Shown here one piece after another: positions 1 to 11,130 of a DNA stretch of 64,000 nt. The stretch is from assembly GCF_000002985.6 (NCBI RefSeq), contig NC_003283.11, forward strand, positions 9,982,001 through 10,046,000, given 5' to 3'. Made by a program: the position numbers and the translations under genes. The first letter of the stretch is position 1, and the number at the start of each line of letters is the position of its first letter. This stretch comes from Caenorhabditis elegans. Its lineage: Eukaryota; Nematoda; Chromadorea; Rhabditida; Rhabditidae. The notes under the pieces are model-generated. The model was not told the DNA's origin, searched no databases, and saw nothing but the letters and a program-made list of their open reading frames with translations.

Positions 1-675
1 CAGTACATCACCGAAGAAGAGCATGCCGTATCAGTAGAAGATATTCCAGATTTTGCTTCCAAAAAGTAGGTCTTGAAGCTTTTCTGAATATTTTCTATTT
101 CAACTCTTCATCCTTCCAGAAATGTGTATGGAACCAGCTTCAACGTTCGCAACGGAATCATGTCTCGTCCACCTCGTTTCGAATTTGCTCGTCACGATCA
201 ACGCTGGATCGATTCATGTGTATCCATGGCATACGAGAAAGACAAGACATTGAAAGAATTGATCACACTGGGAAAGTTGACAACAACTGTCAAGGCTGGA
301 GCCAAAATTGAATTCAGAACCAAATTCACGGATGTTCATATTCGAAGTGCGGATGAAATTAACTTGATGGAGACACATGACATCCAACAGATAATCCGTG
401 ATGCATTGAATTCAAAGCGTCTCGCCGTGGTTCTCTTTGGTATTGGGAAAGACGGAAAAGTTACTGGATGCCACATGGGTCCTGGTCAACAAGATAATCT
501 GCGTCTTGCTCTGGATACTGCTGTTCAAACCGAGTTTGCACCTCCAATTGAGAATATTCTCGACGTAGTTGACATGAACTTCGTTCCAGTTGAAGAAATG
601 GATGAGACGTTTCTGATTGTCATTCGAGTGAAACAACTCCGTAATCAAGTCTATCGTTTAGAATCATCTGTTTGA
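1..675 (+). CDS. Schlafen/AlbA_2-like domain protein, 3' end only
   Basis: This is the 3' part of a gene that begins before the window. Exons are 1-65 and 120-675; the donor is at 66 and a TTCCAG acceptor ends at 119, and the join keeps the frame, which is open from base 1. The last ~200 residues resemble the Schlafen/AlbA_2 fold: a KIEFRTKF strand with a conserved-looking Glu, a V-LFGIGKDGKVTG strand-turn like the 'G-DD-G-V-G' core of the family, then a LALDTAV helix and an EETFLIVIRVK-like final strand. Schlafen-like proteins of nematodes include tRNA or piRNA-precursor endonucleases, but I cannot assign a substrate here. The next gene starts 204 bp downstream on the same strand, so an operon is possible. 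The fold assignment is from pattern recognition only; the exon structure is well supported. Confidence 0.72.
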
Positions 676-879
676 AGTTGTTAATCTTCTGTTTTTGTTT
701 TGTTCGTTGTTTCGCTTAATATCGCCTCCATTATATCTGTATCATGAAGTTTTGTACCAATTTCTGATTGTTGTTTAACGATATTCGTAGTATTCCTGCA
801 TGTGATTTGCTATTTTTATTTTTGAACGGTCGGTTAATTTTGAACAAAACAAGCAATTTGATTCCAGATAAATCAGATC

Positions 880-1885
880 ATGTCTCGAAAATGCACAATT
901 CGCTACGGAACCTCAATAATGCCAAGTTTTGCGAAGCTCATAGATGTTGCTCCTCCAACGGAAGCGGAATTTAATAATCCGTGCCTATTTCCCGAGAAAC
1001 GAATTGCTGAGAATTCTGAGACTTCAACTCTCCGACGACCTTTTCTTTCAGCAATCCTTTCTGCGATCAGTGACCAAAAAGCATTATATTTGTGGCAGAA
1101 AGCAAAAATTGACGAAATGGGATTGAGTGCATTCAAATCAAGTATGACGGAAAGAATGTCACTGGGAACCAAAACTCATACAAAAGTTGAAGAGATGCTA
1201 AAATTAGGACACCACGAGTCAAAATTGAATAATCTTGTAATTATTGAATGCATTAAAAACACTGCAAAAATATTTATCTGGTCAATTTTCAGATCGATAA
1301 TGAGAAAAATGCTGCTATCAGAAATTTCATGAAAAGTGCAATGCCCGTTATTCTGGAAATACAGGATCCGCAGAATGCAATTTGTGAGAAGAAAGTCAGG
1401 CATCCAACATTGGCGTATCAAGGAAGATTTGATGCAGTTGTCAAGTACAAGTTGGTGACGCGGACGTTTTCAAGTTTTGATTCACATATCAGCTGATTTC
1501 AGAGATTATTGGAACATATTAGATTGGAAAACTACTCCGGCACGATCCTCGTTCAGCACACAGCGCGAGGATAGTTTATCCTACACAAGCTATGTCCGTC
1601 AACTGGCTGCATACGCTTCTGCGTTTAATCATGATGTTAGATTTGAAAATCTACCTTTTGTAAGATGATGCTAGTTTTACGCTGAAAAAATTTTAATTGT
1701 AGGTGAAGCAAGGAATATTGGTTAGTCTGAAAGAAGATGGGTCACCTGCTGAAGTTTATCAAATATCTGAAGATGAAATGATGAGGACATTAGAAGAAGT
1801 CACAGAGAAACTGAATGAATTCTGGTGCAAAGTGACATCCGCCAATCAAGTTAATATTGATTTGGCGTATAAGCCCCCAAAATAA
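880..1885 (+). CDS. mgme-1: MGME1-like mitochondrial exonuclease, PD-(D/E)XK family
   Basis: Exons 880-1236, 1293-1450, 1503-1659 and 1703-1885 join in frame to a 284-residue protein. The nuclease core is readable: GRFDAV with Asp166, then ILDWKTT with Asp179 and Lys181 (the D-x-K metal-binding motif), then a RecB-type Q-x-x-x-Y motif at Gln205-Tyr209. This order and the spacing match MGME1, which trims single-stranded DNA flaps during mitochondrial DNA replication. The N terminus is basic and could serve as a targeting sequence. An ATTCCAG acceptor-like site lies about ten bases upstream of the ATG, suiting trans-splicing. The upstream gene ends only 204 bp away. The symbol comes from orthology by eye; the family call is firm. 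Confidence 0.85.
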
Positions 1886-1910
1886 TTGGAAAATGTGATG
1901 TTTTTCTATA

Positions 1911-1916
1911 AATAAA
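1911..1916 (+). terminator. Poly(A) signal AATAAA of the MGME1-like gene
   Basis: A canonical AATAAA lies 26 bases after the stop codon at 1885. The convergent gene on the minus strand ends at 2064, so the two 3' ends are within about 180 bp of each other. Confidence 0.7.
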
Positions 1917-2063
1917 TATTCTCACAACTCTTTTTCATGTTTTATATAATACAAAATGCACATCAAGCAGAAAAATTTCAACATAAAGTTTACACCAGAA
2001 GTGAATTTAGGGATGAAGAGGAACCAAATTACGTAAATACAAAAGTATCGAAACATGATAGAT

Positions 2064-4277
2064 TTAACACTTCGAGCACAGGCCCTTGGCTTCGGTGAGA
2101 AGCTCTTTCTCGTTATCGTTGGTAGGGGTGATTTTGAGAGCCTGCTCAAAGAATGGCTTGGCAGCAGCCTTGTCTCCCTTTTGATGAAGAGCTTTTCCGA
2201 GGTAAACCGTGTTTTCAATCCAGTCTGGATTGATTTCATGAGCTGCTTGGAAGTCGGCGATAGCCTCCTCGACAGTGGCAGTTGGTGGCTCAGAGTACAG
2301 AAGTGCAGCAGCTTTGCGTTCAAACCACGAAAGATTGGCTACTGAAAGAGCCCAACGACCACGCAGATGAAGAAGAGCATCTTCCTTTGGCTGGATAGAG
2401 ATGGCACGATCGAGATATTCCTTACAGTGTTTTCCCTCCTCAATCTTTTCCTTGGTTCCAAGGTACTCGGTGACCTTTCCCGACATCAATGCAGCCCAGC
2501 GAGCAGCCAAGAAGTTGTTGGAATCGGTGTTCCAGGCTTCGGTAGCGTACTTCTTTCCTTCAACGATGATGTCCTTTCTCTTGTCCTTCTCAACACGATT
2601 TCCAATTTCGTTACAGAATTTGGCCAAGCGCCAAAGAACATCAATGGACTTCTCTCCAGCATCGTATCTCTGCAAATTTAAAATTATATTTTATTGTTTA
2701 AATATATAAATGAACAGTCTACCTTCTTTAAAGCATCATACCCCTCCTGGACGCGGTCTGTTCCGAAAAGAGCATCAAGATCTTCGAAGGACATTGTTTT
2801 TGAATGAGCGGTGGTCTGAAATCAAATAACTTTTCGTTAAAAAGAGAACTTAAATATTTCTTATCATTTTGAATTGCCAGCAATCAGGCAAAGCTAAGGC
2901 ATTTCGGAGGAAAGAAAATGAAAGAAGAAAAAAGAGAGCAAATTCGTATCAAAAATGGGAAGACAACAGAAGACGAGAACAGCAGTTTTGTGTATACTGA
3001 TTCACGAGCGCTACGCGAGAAAGAAGAGAGTGACGGCTGTCAGAGGAAATAGGCAGTTAGAGATGTTCTTTATAGGCTACACACAAACAAAAAATGTTTG
3101 GAAGCACAGAATTCGTTCGAGAATATTCAAATGAATCATAGAAAATATATGTAAAAGTTAAAGAATATAAACTTGATATCGCTTTGCTAAAGATAACTTT
3201 GAAATGTTCAAATCTAAAAGTTTTACAGATATTTTCTGGCAACAAAAGATGGGAACAAAGTATAAGGTCCAGCATATTCTAGGGTTTTTTTCGAGAGAAG
3301 AAAGTCGGAAAAAGAAGACAAAAATACTCCAACTGACCTGCGATAAGGATCTGCTGAGCGATTTTGAGTCACCAAATGCGCGGTCGTCAGTGTACCTGCA
3401 AAAACGATTGAAAATTTTGTTGGTCAAAAAAAACAAGATTTTGATCTACCATGGTGGGTGAGTCATCGAAAAATATAAGTCTAGATGTTTTTTACCTGGC
3501 ATCACAAATCGACAGAAATTGAATAATTATTAGTGACAAGATAATAATAGAATTCATTGTTGAAACAGAACTCAAGAGAAATGCAGACGTTTTCTCTCTC
3601 CCAAAAATCTTGTCTCACAAAGTGTAAAGAAGTTTCTTGGGAGCTCACGAGAACAGATTATCAGATGTAAAGGGTGACATCGGGCAAGAGTTGACGTCAT
3701 TATTTATAGAGATCTATCTTATCTTTTCAATTTATGATTGTGGAGATTTTTAATCTTATCATTCTGATTTCTGGATCTATTATTGACATCTTTGGCAGCA
3801 AATGATTACCAATCTTCTTCGGCGTCTCCATACTCTGAATCTGAAGTAATCGAAGTCCAGCTTCTGGTCCTTGACATTTGTTTGTAGGTAGAAGGACGGC
3901 TATTACTCGCTTCTGAAAAATATATAATTTATATTTCTACTTTTTTTCAATTACCTAATTTGAAAGATACAGTCTTGAGAGCTCCACTACTCAAAGAAGT
4001 TCGAAGTGCGCGTTGACTTTTGATTTCATCGTACATGGTTTTCAGCAGAGTTTCGAGATCGTCAACTTTGGCACTAAAATTATTTTTTCTGAAACAACTT
4101 TCGTACTTCATTTTGATACCCTAGAACCTCGGTCATCATCTGAAGTCGTTCGATTTCGACGATATTTCGGTCATCTTTTCTTGCATAGTATAGAAATATA
4201 CCTACAGCCGCACCTGTGGCTGCTGTTATTCCCACATATTTCCATACAGTTTCAGAACTTGTAGACGGCGTAGTCAT
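2064..4277 (-). CDS. rmd-2: RMD-2, regulator of microtubule dynamics family
   Basis: Exons on the minus strand, in reading order, are 4120-4277, 3955-4073, 3810-3912, 3338-3395, 2723-2815 and 2064-2669; all junctions keep frame and give 378 residues. The N terminus has a hydrophobic segment (residues about 12-31, [19 protein letters not shown]) followed by a short charged, probably coiled-coil stretch. The C-terminal two thirds is the TPR-like RMD domain with the signature [19 protein letters not shown]. Vertebrate RMDN1-3 have the same layout of membrane anchor, linker and TPR domain; RMD proteins associate with spindle microtubules. A second in-frame ATG at 2794 begins a 225-residue form without the anchor. 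A CTTAACAG acceptor touches the first ATG, as expected for a trans-spliced message. C27H6.4 is my recalled locus name. Confidence 0.88.
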
Positions 4278-4435
4278 CTGTTAAGCTTAGAAAATACCAA
4301 TGGCTCACTGATTTAGAAGTATAAAGATTCAGGCAAGAACCGGACCGTTATGACACGTGACAAATTTTATAGACAACTGGAGTGTAAGAGATGGAAAAAG
4401 AAAAGAAGAAAAGCAAAGTGACATCGGGGAGGAAG

Positions 4436-4441
4436 TTTATT
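4436..4441 (-). terminator. Poly(A) signal of the MYG1-like gene (AATAAA on minus strand)
   Basis: AATAAA on the minus strand lies about 100 bases after the MYG1-like stop codon at 4537. A U-rich stretch follows, and the next acceptor and ATG (rmd-2) are about 150 bases further on, the spacing typical of nematode operons. Confidence 0.6.
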
Positions 4442-4536
4442 GAACGTAATAAAATATCAAAGGATCACTGAAATATCAGCTGGACAAATTCAAACAAAAC
4501 AAATGAAAACAGTAATTAATTTTAGATAGATTAGAT

Positions 4537-5752
4537 CTAATTACCCAATTTAGCTTTTTTCACTGGATTCTCTTCTCCTATTTCGAGAGCTTTCCGTGCC
4601 ATGGCAATTGCTCCTTCACGAGTCAGATTTCCTCCAATGAATCCGGAAATGTGGACAAAGACTCCGCCTGGGATTCCACTTTCCTTCGAAAGATCGTCAT
4701 CACGGAGACCACGCCAAGCAGCTGGAAGTGGCATGCGATTCTCGAATGATGACATTTTGTCGACTGGGATTGCTTGAACGCGCCACGAAGCATTGGTAGA
4801 ATCTAGAAAACAGATAATAATTATTGAATTTTAAAAAATTAAATAATTTCTAACCCGAGAACAGAATGTAAGTGATATTATCGTCGGCAATATTCTTCTC
4901 TACTTCAATGTCGAAAAAGTGTTCTTTCCACGGGCATCCACCGTTCTCGATAAGAATGATCCTTCCAGATGCATCAATTTCAAATCGTTTATCCACAGCA
5001 GCTTCGATGATCTCTCTAGCTGGCCACCAAACATTTGCCAAGTACTTCACTGATCGTGAAAACTCTTCACCGATGAATTGCATTGCTTGTTGGAATCGTT
5101 CATCAGCATCATTCTCAGGTTCATTCCAATGGGAATTGAATTGACCAGTACGCGATGAAAGATTTCCTGATGAATGATATCTTGGAACTCCGTCGTATTG
5201 AGAAATCCCGTTATCAATGGCGTCGATTGATTCAACGAATTGCTCGTAGAGACGATGATAGAATAGATCAATCATCGAGGATGACACATTTCCACCAAGG
5301 ATCTGAAGTTAATAGTTTCAAAACAACCTTTTGATTATTGAAAGTTACCTGATTGATGACTTCTCTCCCGTAGTGAGCGTAAACTAATCCTGCAGAGCTT
5401 AGTTTTGTATCAAAGTTAAGCTTCTCTAGAGTACGCATGGTATCAGTGAATCCACGTTGATGATGATCGTATCGTTGTTTTGAATGATCAAAGATTCCAC
5501 CGACATCGACGATAATATCACACTTCTCCAGTTGAGCAGCGTCACGGGTTCTGAAATTACAGATTTCAGAACTCAGCTATAAAATAAATCCTAATAAAAA
5601 AGTGGGTCATTTCGCAAACTTGATAAACATGAAAAATCGAATTACCTTAAAATCGAATGATCCTTGAATTGTGGCAATTGTTTCAGCATGAAACAAGCAA
5701 AAGCCTCATCGCAATGGAATTTTCCGGAGTGAGTACCAATGAGCGATGTCAT
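4537..5752 (-). CDS. C27H6.8: MYG1/UPF0160 family protein (C27H6.8)
   Basis: Exons in reading order are 5646-5752, 5349-5550, 4855-5302 and 4537-4802, giving 340 residues, the usual MYG1 length. Family landmarks are clear: [13 protein letters not shown] near the N terminus, IIVDVGG, the YDHHQRGF histidine pair of the DHH-like metal site, AVDNGISQ-like [16 protein letters not shown], and the C-terminal [12 protein letters not shown]...SGIPG...HISGFIGG. Human MYG1 is a 3'-5' RNA exonuclease found in nucleolus and mitochondria; activity of the worm protein is inferred. The frame is open upstream of the ATG to a CTCTCTGCAG acceptor at about 5789, which probably is the trans-splice site, so I chose the first ATG. 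It lies 290 bp downstream of rde-1 on the same strand. Confidence 0.9.
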
Positions 5753-6042
5753 CTTGTGACCGAACTGTCCAAGAAGTCGTGAAATCACCTGCAGAGAGAA
5801 AACATTTTAAAAATCAAATTACCTATCTTTATGAAACCGTTATCAATAAGTAGTTTAAGATATGATGCTCACGTTCAAAACGAAATTTAGAGGTAATAAA
5901 TAATAAACACAGAATAAATTTCAAGTAATTTATGAAAACGTTAGTCATGGAATGAATTTTTGAAACCGGGCTTTAAAAAAAAGTAAGTACAATATCTACA
6001 ATTGAAAAATTTGATTGAAACGGGCGACACTTTTGCAAAATG

Positions 6043-9000
6043 TTATGCGAACGACATTCCAGGGTACTTCACGTTAGTTTGGAGAAAATGTTCCATTTCG
6101 TGTCGAGTCCGTGGCTGTGCATAGTCACCGATGTAATGTTCCTTGTAAGTTCGATAAAGCTCTTTCGCTTTTTCACATGATAAATGAGCATAATGAACCG
6201 GAACAGGCAACGAGATGGGTTTTCGACATCTAGCAGAGAGAAAAGCAAGTCCGTAGGTCATTTTCTGAAACATTTTTTTATAATAACTATATGCGGATTA
6301 CAAAATCCTAAAATCGCTAACTGCTATTCAAAACGCTTACATAGACTTCATCTTGGCTCATTCCTTTATCGTCATACATAACAGTGTAATGTCCTGGACG
6401 AGATGTACCAAGGACACCATGATGAGATGCCAAGAAAAAATCGAATTTGTATTTCGAAACGATAAGTTTATCCACAGTTGTTCCGGATGATGGGTTCACA
6501 ATTCCAGTTTCTTTGCTTTCTTTCATATCCTCCTCCCATTGTTTAACAGCAGCAACAGCGACATCTGTTTCAGCAGGAGTAAGATCTTTATTGACCACTG
6601 GCTTATCTTTTTCCATTCTTCGAAGCAATCGTGTATTGTGTCTTTTCTGAATCACAATGAACGTGTACTTCGGCTCTGGATCTTCTCCATCCCGTTCCGA
6701 CATGAATTGTTTTACTTCGCTTTTTAAAGATCGAAGCTCATCATGACTAACACGTAGCATCTCCGAATCGCTAACTCCGTCTCGATAGACTACAATATGC
6801 GCTGGTGCTCGATTGTCGTTGTTCTGAAAGTTTACAAAAAAATTAAAAATCCCAGAGATCTTTTAAATACTCAAGACAACTCACTTCTGCGAATTCTCTG
6901 AGCAATTTCACGAACTTTGCTTCCAAAATATCTGTTCTTTCCCGTCCATGAGCCACTGCACGCTCACCGGGACGACATTCTTCTTGAGTCACAATCATAT
7001 TTCGATAGATAGTTCCACCTGGATTGATACTCGCTACTACAGCCGCTATAGAATAATCAATTCCACTGTAGGAGGTTGGATGAGTTACATCAATTCCAAC
7101 ATACATAGTTAATGGCATTGTTTTCCGTCTTTCTTTTTCTTCTGGTGATATTTCTGCAATTTCTGACCAGTCAAGCTCCTGGTTAATACCTCCTAATTTC
7201 GCGTTGATTTTCAATGCAATTTGATAGAAAATTCGTTTTGATCCTTTCTCGTGCCTTAGTGATGCCAAAGCTTTTGTGACTGTTTCAGAAGTAATATGCT
7301 GATTAGCTACACCGATGGTGTGATCGCAATAATGTTTCACAAAACCGTAAGCATTCAGTTGTCGTTTGGAAATGATAATGAACATTAAGACTTTTTGTTC
7401 TTTATCGGGAAGACGTTCAAACATATTCTTCGCTTCTGTTGCGGCTATTTCAAATCTACCGATTCCGGTATTTAGTGTACAATTTTTGTAGAACTGTAAA
7501 TATGATATTTAAAAACTTTCAATTTTCTGAAACTTACGGCATATTCATTTTTCGTCGCGTCGTACATAATAGATTGCGCTCCTCTGTTTTCATTGGCACC
7601 AATTCGTATTCCACGGAACTTGCAACCACCAATTAGTTCGGTGTAGAACTTACTGAAAATATTTCGGAATAATCTACGTAGAAAACACTTACACAACGTC
7701 GTTCTCTTCTAAGCATGGATTTCCCGCTGTTTCGTTGACTACAAAAACAGCACAGCAAAGTTCTTTTTCGGGAACCACATTCAATTGTTTTTCTTGAAAT
7801 CCACGAATCACTGGTGTCATTTTAATTTGTTCATTTACACTATTCACAAGCATTGGCTCTTTCAAAACCTTTCCTGGACATTCGATCATCTGAAGTTTGG
7901 AGCATAATCCAAATCTTTCAACAAAATTTAGCTCTTCAGAAGAGAAATCCAATTCTTTCAGCATTTTTAGGGTATTTTCTTTGTAGTCGTGAGGTTTTCG
8001 TGTAGCTCGCTTTAGAAACTTGTCTTGCATCACCAGATCAATTCGATTCTTGTATCTTTGTGGCTTCTCATGAACTTCAAGATGTTCCATTGGTACAGCG
8101 TATTCTTTTGCTCCACTTTTAACTTTGACTAGTGGTAGGTGGGGAAACTCAATGAACTTTTTGTTTTCCTCATAGATTTTGAACAATGTAGTATCGTACT
8201 TTTTTGCATTTCTTCCTCTGTCCGATTTACCAGTGACTTTATAAACAAGAGAGTTTTCCTCGCACAAATCTAGAAATGTCAGATGTCGTTCTGTCAATCT
8301 CGACCTGAAAATCAATTTGTATATTAATTGTTTGAATAATTTAAACTAACATTTCGTTATCCCAAACTTCTGCGCATTTCAGCTTCAAATTTTCCAATAA
8401 TTGTCGAATTCTTGGCCGCGCGGCTTGTCTGATTGTCATTTTTCCCGCCATCAGTTTTGTTTTAAGATCTTTTCGTACATCATCGTTACACGACTGGGGG
8501 TCGACAATTAGGAGAAGATAATCCAGAAGAGACATTTTCGGTGCATTGTAGAATAGTTTATCGACAACTTCAACAAAAATCACATGATTTTTTATCGCAG
8601 TTTCTCAAACTTACTTGCAAAATTGAGCACAGGTTCACCATCGAACAATTCTTTGATTCCAATGTAAATTCCAAACCATGCTTCGATTCTTGGTGCTACT
8701 TCTAATGATTGTTCGAATCTGTTTGGATCGTGAAACGATTCAGGAACTCGCAGAATTGAATTATTATCGTACACAAAATTTTTCGCGAATTGTCTTAAAA
8801 TATATAAATGAGTTGAGGTGATTATTATTATTATTATTGCAACTCACACTTTAATCTCCTCGTTCACAAAAGGCGCGTAGCGAACTTTCTGGGTCATAAC
8901 ATTCTGAAAGCTAATTTTGTTTGTTATAATGCGTGTTTTTCATAAACCTTCAGGAATTTGTAACTCCGATTCGCTTCTTCGTCTTTTTCCGGATTTTCTC

Positions 9001-9614
9001 GACTAAAGTTCAGGTGAAATTTTTTACGATAGGTAAGTATCATTGTGTATAAGATTTTTTTCTCCAAATCCTTTTCATCTTTTTTCTCCGAATCCTTTTT
9101 TACTACTTTCTCCGAAACCAGCATTTTTGATGTGACAGTGTTCAGTCGACAAACACTATAAACAGTGTCCTTTTCATCAAAAACATAGTCTTCGAGAATA
9201 AAATCTGTCTGCTTCTTCTCATGCCGAAGATGTTGCCAGAAGAGTTTTGCACGATCGGGACTGAAAAATAAAATTAGTTTTGACTAATTTACAAGCACTT
9301 ACATTGGAATTTCTGTCTTTTTTGGGAAAGGTTTTCCTGGTTTTCTATTCAATACTTCCTTTGTCATTTTCACTTCATACTCGTAGTATTCCCGATCGTA
9401 AATTTTGCTGGAGAACTTGAACCAATTTACCAAAAGAAGTACTTTCTTCTCATAGAATTTGCCGTCGCATTTACCAGTGGGCCTCGCAAGCCATTTCATC
9501 TCCTATAATATTAATATCAAACTTATATATCTTATAGCTGCTAATAATTGATCATACCGGATCGAGAGAATGACGATAAAATCCTTTTTCCAATTCGGGA
9601 AAATTCGAGGACAT
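6043..9614 (-). CDS. rde-1: RDE-1, Argonaute of the exogenous RNAi pathway
   Basis: Eleven exons (reading order 9558-9614, 9303-9502, 8948-9260, 8848-8903, 8615-8793, 8351-8567, 7693-8304, 7538-7652, 6885-7493, 6341-6823, 6043-6264) join in frame to 1020 residues, the known RDE-1 length. RDE-1 binds primary siRNAs cut from double-stranded RNA by Dicer and starts silencing. N, PAZ, MID and PIWI regions follow in order. The slicer triad is intact: Asp718 in GIDVTHP, Asp801 in VYRDGVSD and His974 in VHYAHL. The N terminus MSSNFPELEKGFYRHSLDP and C terminus YPGMSFA match the protein as I remember it. A TTTCTAG site about 27 bases before the ATG could accept a spliced leader. It shares its upstream region with trpp-6, which runs the other way. 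Confidence 0.98.
8821..8838. repeat. (ATT)6 microsatellite in an rde-1 intron
   Basis: Six ATT units in a row lie inside the intron between the fourth and fifth rde-1 exons. Nothing suggests a function. Confidence 0.9.
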
Positions 9615-9906
9615 GTTTCATCACTTTGTGGCTGTTGATTATCTAGAAATTACCAATAAACAACGTTTATGATTAAAAAAGAAGTATATTTGATAATTGA
9701 AGATAGAAAAAGTTAAGTTTTAATCTCTAATTAAGTTGAACAGTGTTACAAGGCATTTTTAAGCGAGAAAAAATGTTTTTTGAAAATATTTTTAGCATGA
9801 GGAATGTCGTCATTTGCGCTGTTTCCTCCGCAATACTTCGTCCCCGTGTTTGCAGAACCACTCTTTCCAATTTATTTATTTTTTATTTCCCTTCAAGAAA
9901 TTTTTT
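9615..9906. promoter_or_regulatory. Shared divergent upstream region of rde-1 and trpp-6
   Basis: The 292 bp between the two start codons must hold the 5' control sequences of both genes. A CCCTTCAAG acceptor ends at 9897, ten bases before the trpp-6 ATG, and a TTTCTAG acceptor lies about 27 bases before the rde-1 ATG. No TATA box is evident on either side. Confidence 0.6.
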
Positions 9907-10706
9907 ATGGCGTTTCCTTTTGATATTTTACATTTGGAAATTATCCGTTCAACTTTGGAAAGTGAAAAAGATCGATGTGAAGCAAAGGAAAAGTTTGGAA
10001 CAGTGAGTTTTTCTTGATTTCTGAGTTTCAATTTATTTTATTGGAAATCACTTTTCAGATTATCGATAACTTGAATGGTCCAGCTGATATTGAAAAGTAC
10101 GAAAGCTTAGTTCAAAAAGCTTTTCTTCACGTAAGTTAAATGTTAGAATACGTCTTCCAATGTGTGTTCTTCAGGCAAATGCAGAGACTAAACTTGAGTC
10201 GATCGGATTCAGAGTTGGAAGGCAGCTCGTGGAAAAAGTATCAAAAGAGTCTCCGAAATTGGTCACTGAGTTAGAAGTAAGAATTTTGTGACAAGTTTTA
10301 TCCGGTTGTAATTTAAAAAAATCAGATTGTAAAGTTCATTTGCAAGGATTTCTGGTCATCAGTGTTTGGCAAGCAAGTCGATAATCTCCGCACAAATCAT
10401 CAGGTATATTATTTTTCAAACGATTTTATTTCCAAAACTTATATCTTTCAGGGTGTCTATGTTGTTCAAGATGGAAGATTTACAACGCTGCGAAGTTTTC
10501 CCGAAGGTGATCAATACGTGAAAGAAAGTGGATATTTCCTTGCTTTTCCATGTGGTTTACTTCGCGGAGCCCTTGCTGGTCTTAATATTAGAGTGAGTTC
10601 TTTCTTTTTTTGCGTAATCTACGTTTGTTCGTTTCAGGCAATTGTAACTCCAACAATCGAAAGTGTACCTTCTGTGAAGTTTCATATTCAAGTTCAACCA
10701 AAATAG
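9907..10706 (+). CDS. trpp-6: TRAPP complex subunit 6 (Bet3 family)
   Basis: Six phase-0 exons (9907-10002, 10059-10130, 10175-10276, 10326-10403, 10452-10592, 10638-10706) give 185 residues. TRAPPC6/Trs33 belongs to the Bet3 family and is a core subunit of TRAPP, the tethering complex and Rab exchange factor for ER-Golgi transport. Recognisable features are LHLEIIRSTL at the N terminus, IGFRVGRQLVEK in the middle, [27 protein letters not shown], and the C-terminal FPCGLLRGALAGLNI that ends Bet3 folds. All exons being phase 0 is notable but not rare. The locus number K08H10.9 is recalled, not checked. Confidence 0.9.
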
Positions 10707-10744
10707 TATTTTTCACATGTCAATTAATTTATGGATTTTTGTAT

Positions 10745-10990
10745 ATAGTTTATTTAATTTTTGAGAATAAATAAAGAACACCGGTAACCTTGATGACATC
10801 GAAGTAATAGAAATAGAAGAAAACATTATAATTGAAAAAGTTCATATATTCCCACCGAAGACTATATTTTGGTTACAGGAAACCAAAAACCTAGTTTTGC
10901 ATTTTTGGAAATTTGGTGGAGCAAGTTCGGCTCCAATAAAGGCTGCAGCCGGTCCCATTCCAATGCTAAATACAAAAGTGAATAAAAAGA
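10745..10990 (-). pseudogene. Decayed partial duplicate of the 3' end of the MFS transporter gene
   Basis: Two blocks match the neighbouring transporter gene. Bases about 10745-10885 match its 3' UTR and last exon (about 11634-11790): both carry AGAACACCGGTAAC and CATATAT.CCCACCG on the plus strand. Bases 10899-10985 match part of its fifth coding exon (about 12024-12110) and still translate on the minus strand as FVFSIGMGPAAAFIGAELAPP. In the last-exon copy the PETKG region contains a stop. The intervening exon (11835-11951 in the parent) is missing and the splice sites are lost. No intact frame links the blocks. Confidence 0.8.
10766..10775 (+). terminator. Poly(A) signal of trpp-6 (AATAAATAAA)
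   Basis: Two overlapping AATAAA hexamers lie 60 bases after the trpp-6 stop. They sit at the edge of the duplicated transporter-derived sequence described next. Confidence 0.65.
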
Positions 10991-11130
10991 ATAATTTTAT
11001 AACGAAAACAAGTAGTTACACAGTCGCGATTCTTTGCGTCAAAAACACAAGCGGGCGTGCTCCTTCAAAGGTTACTGTAAGTTAAAACTCGTGGAATTTT
11101 CATCGACTTTTCATAGTTCTTCTCACGATT

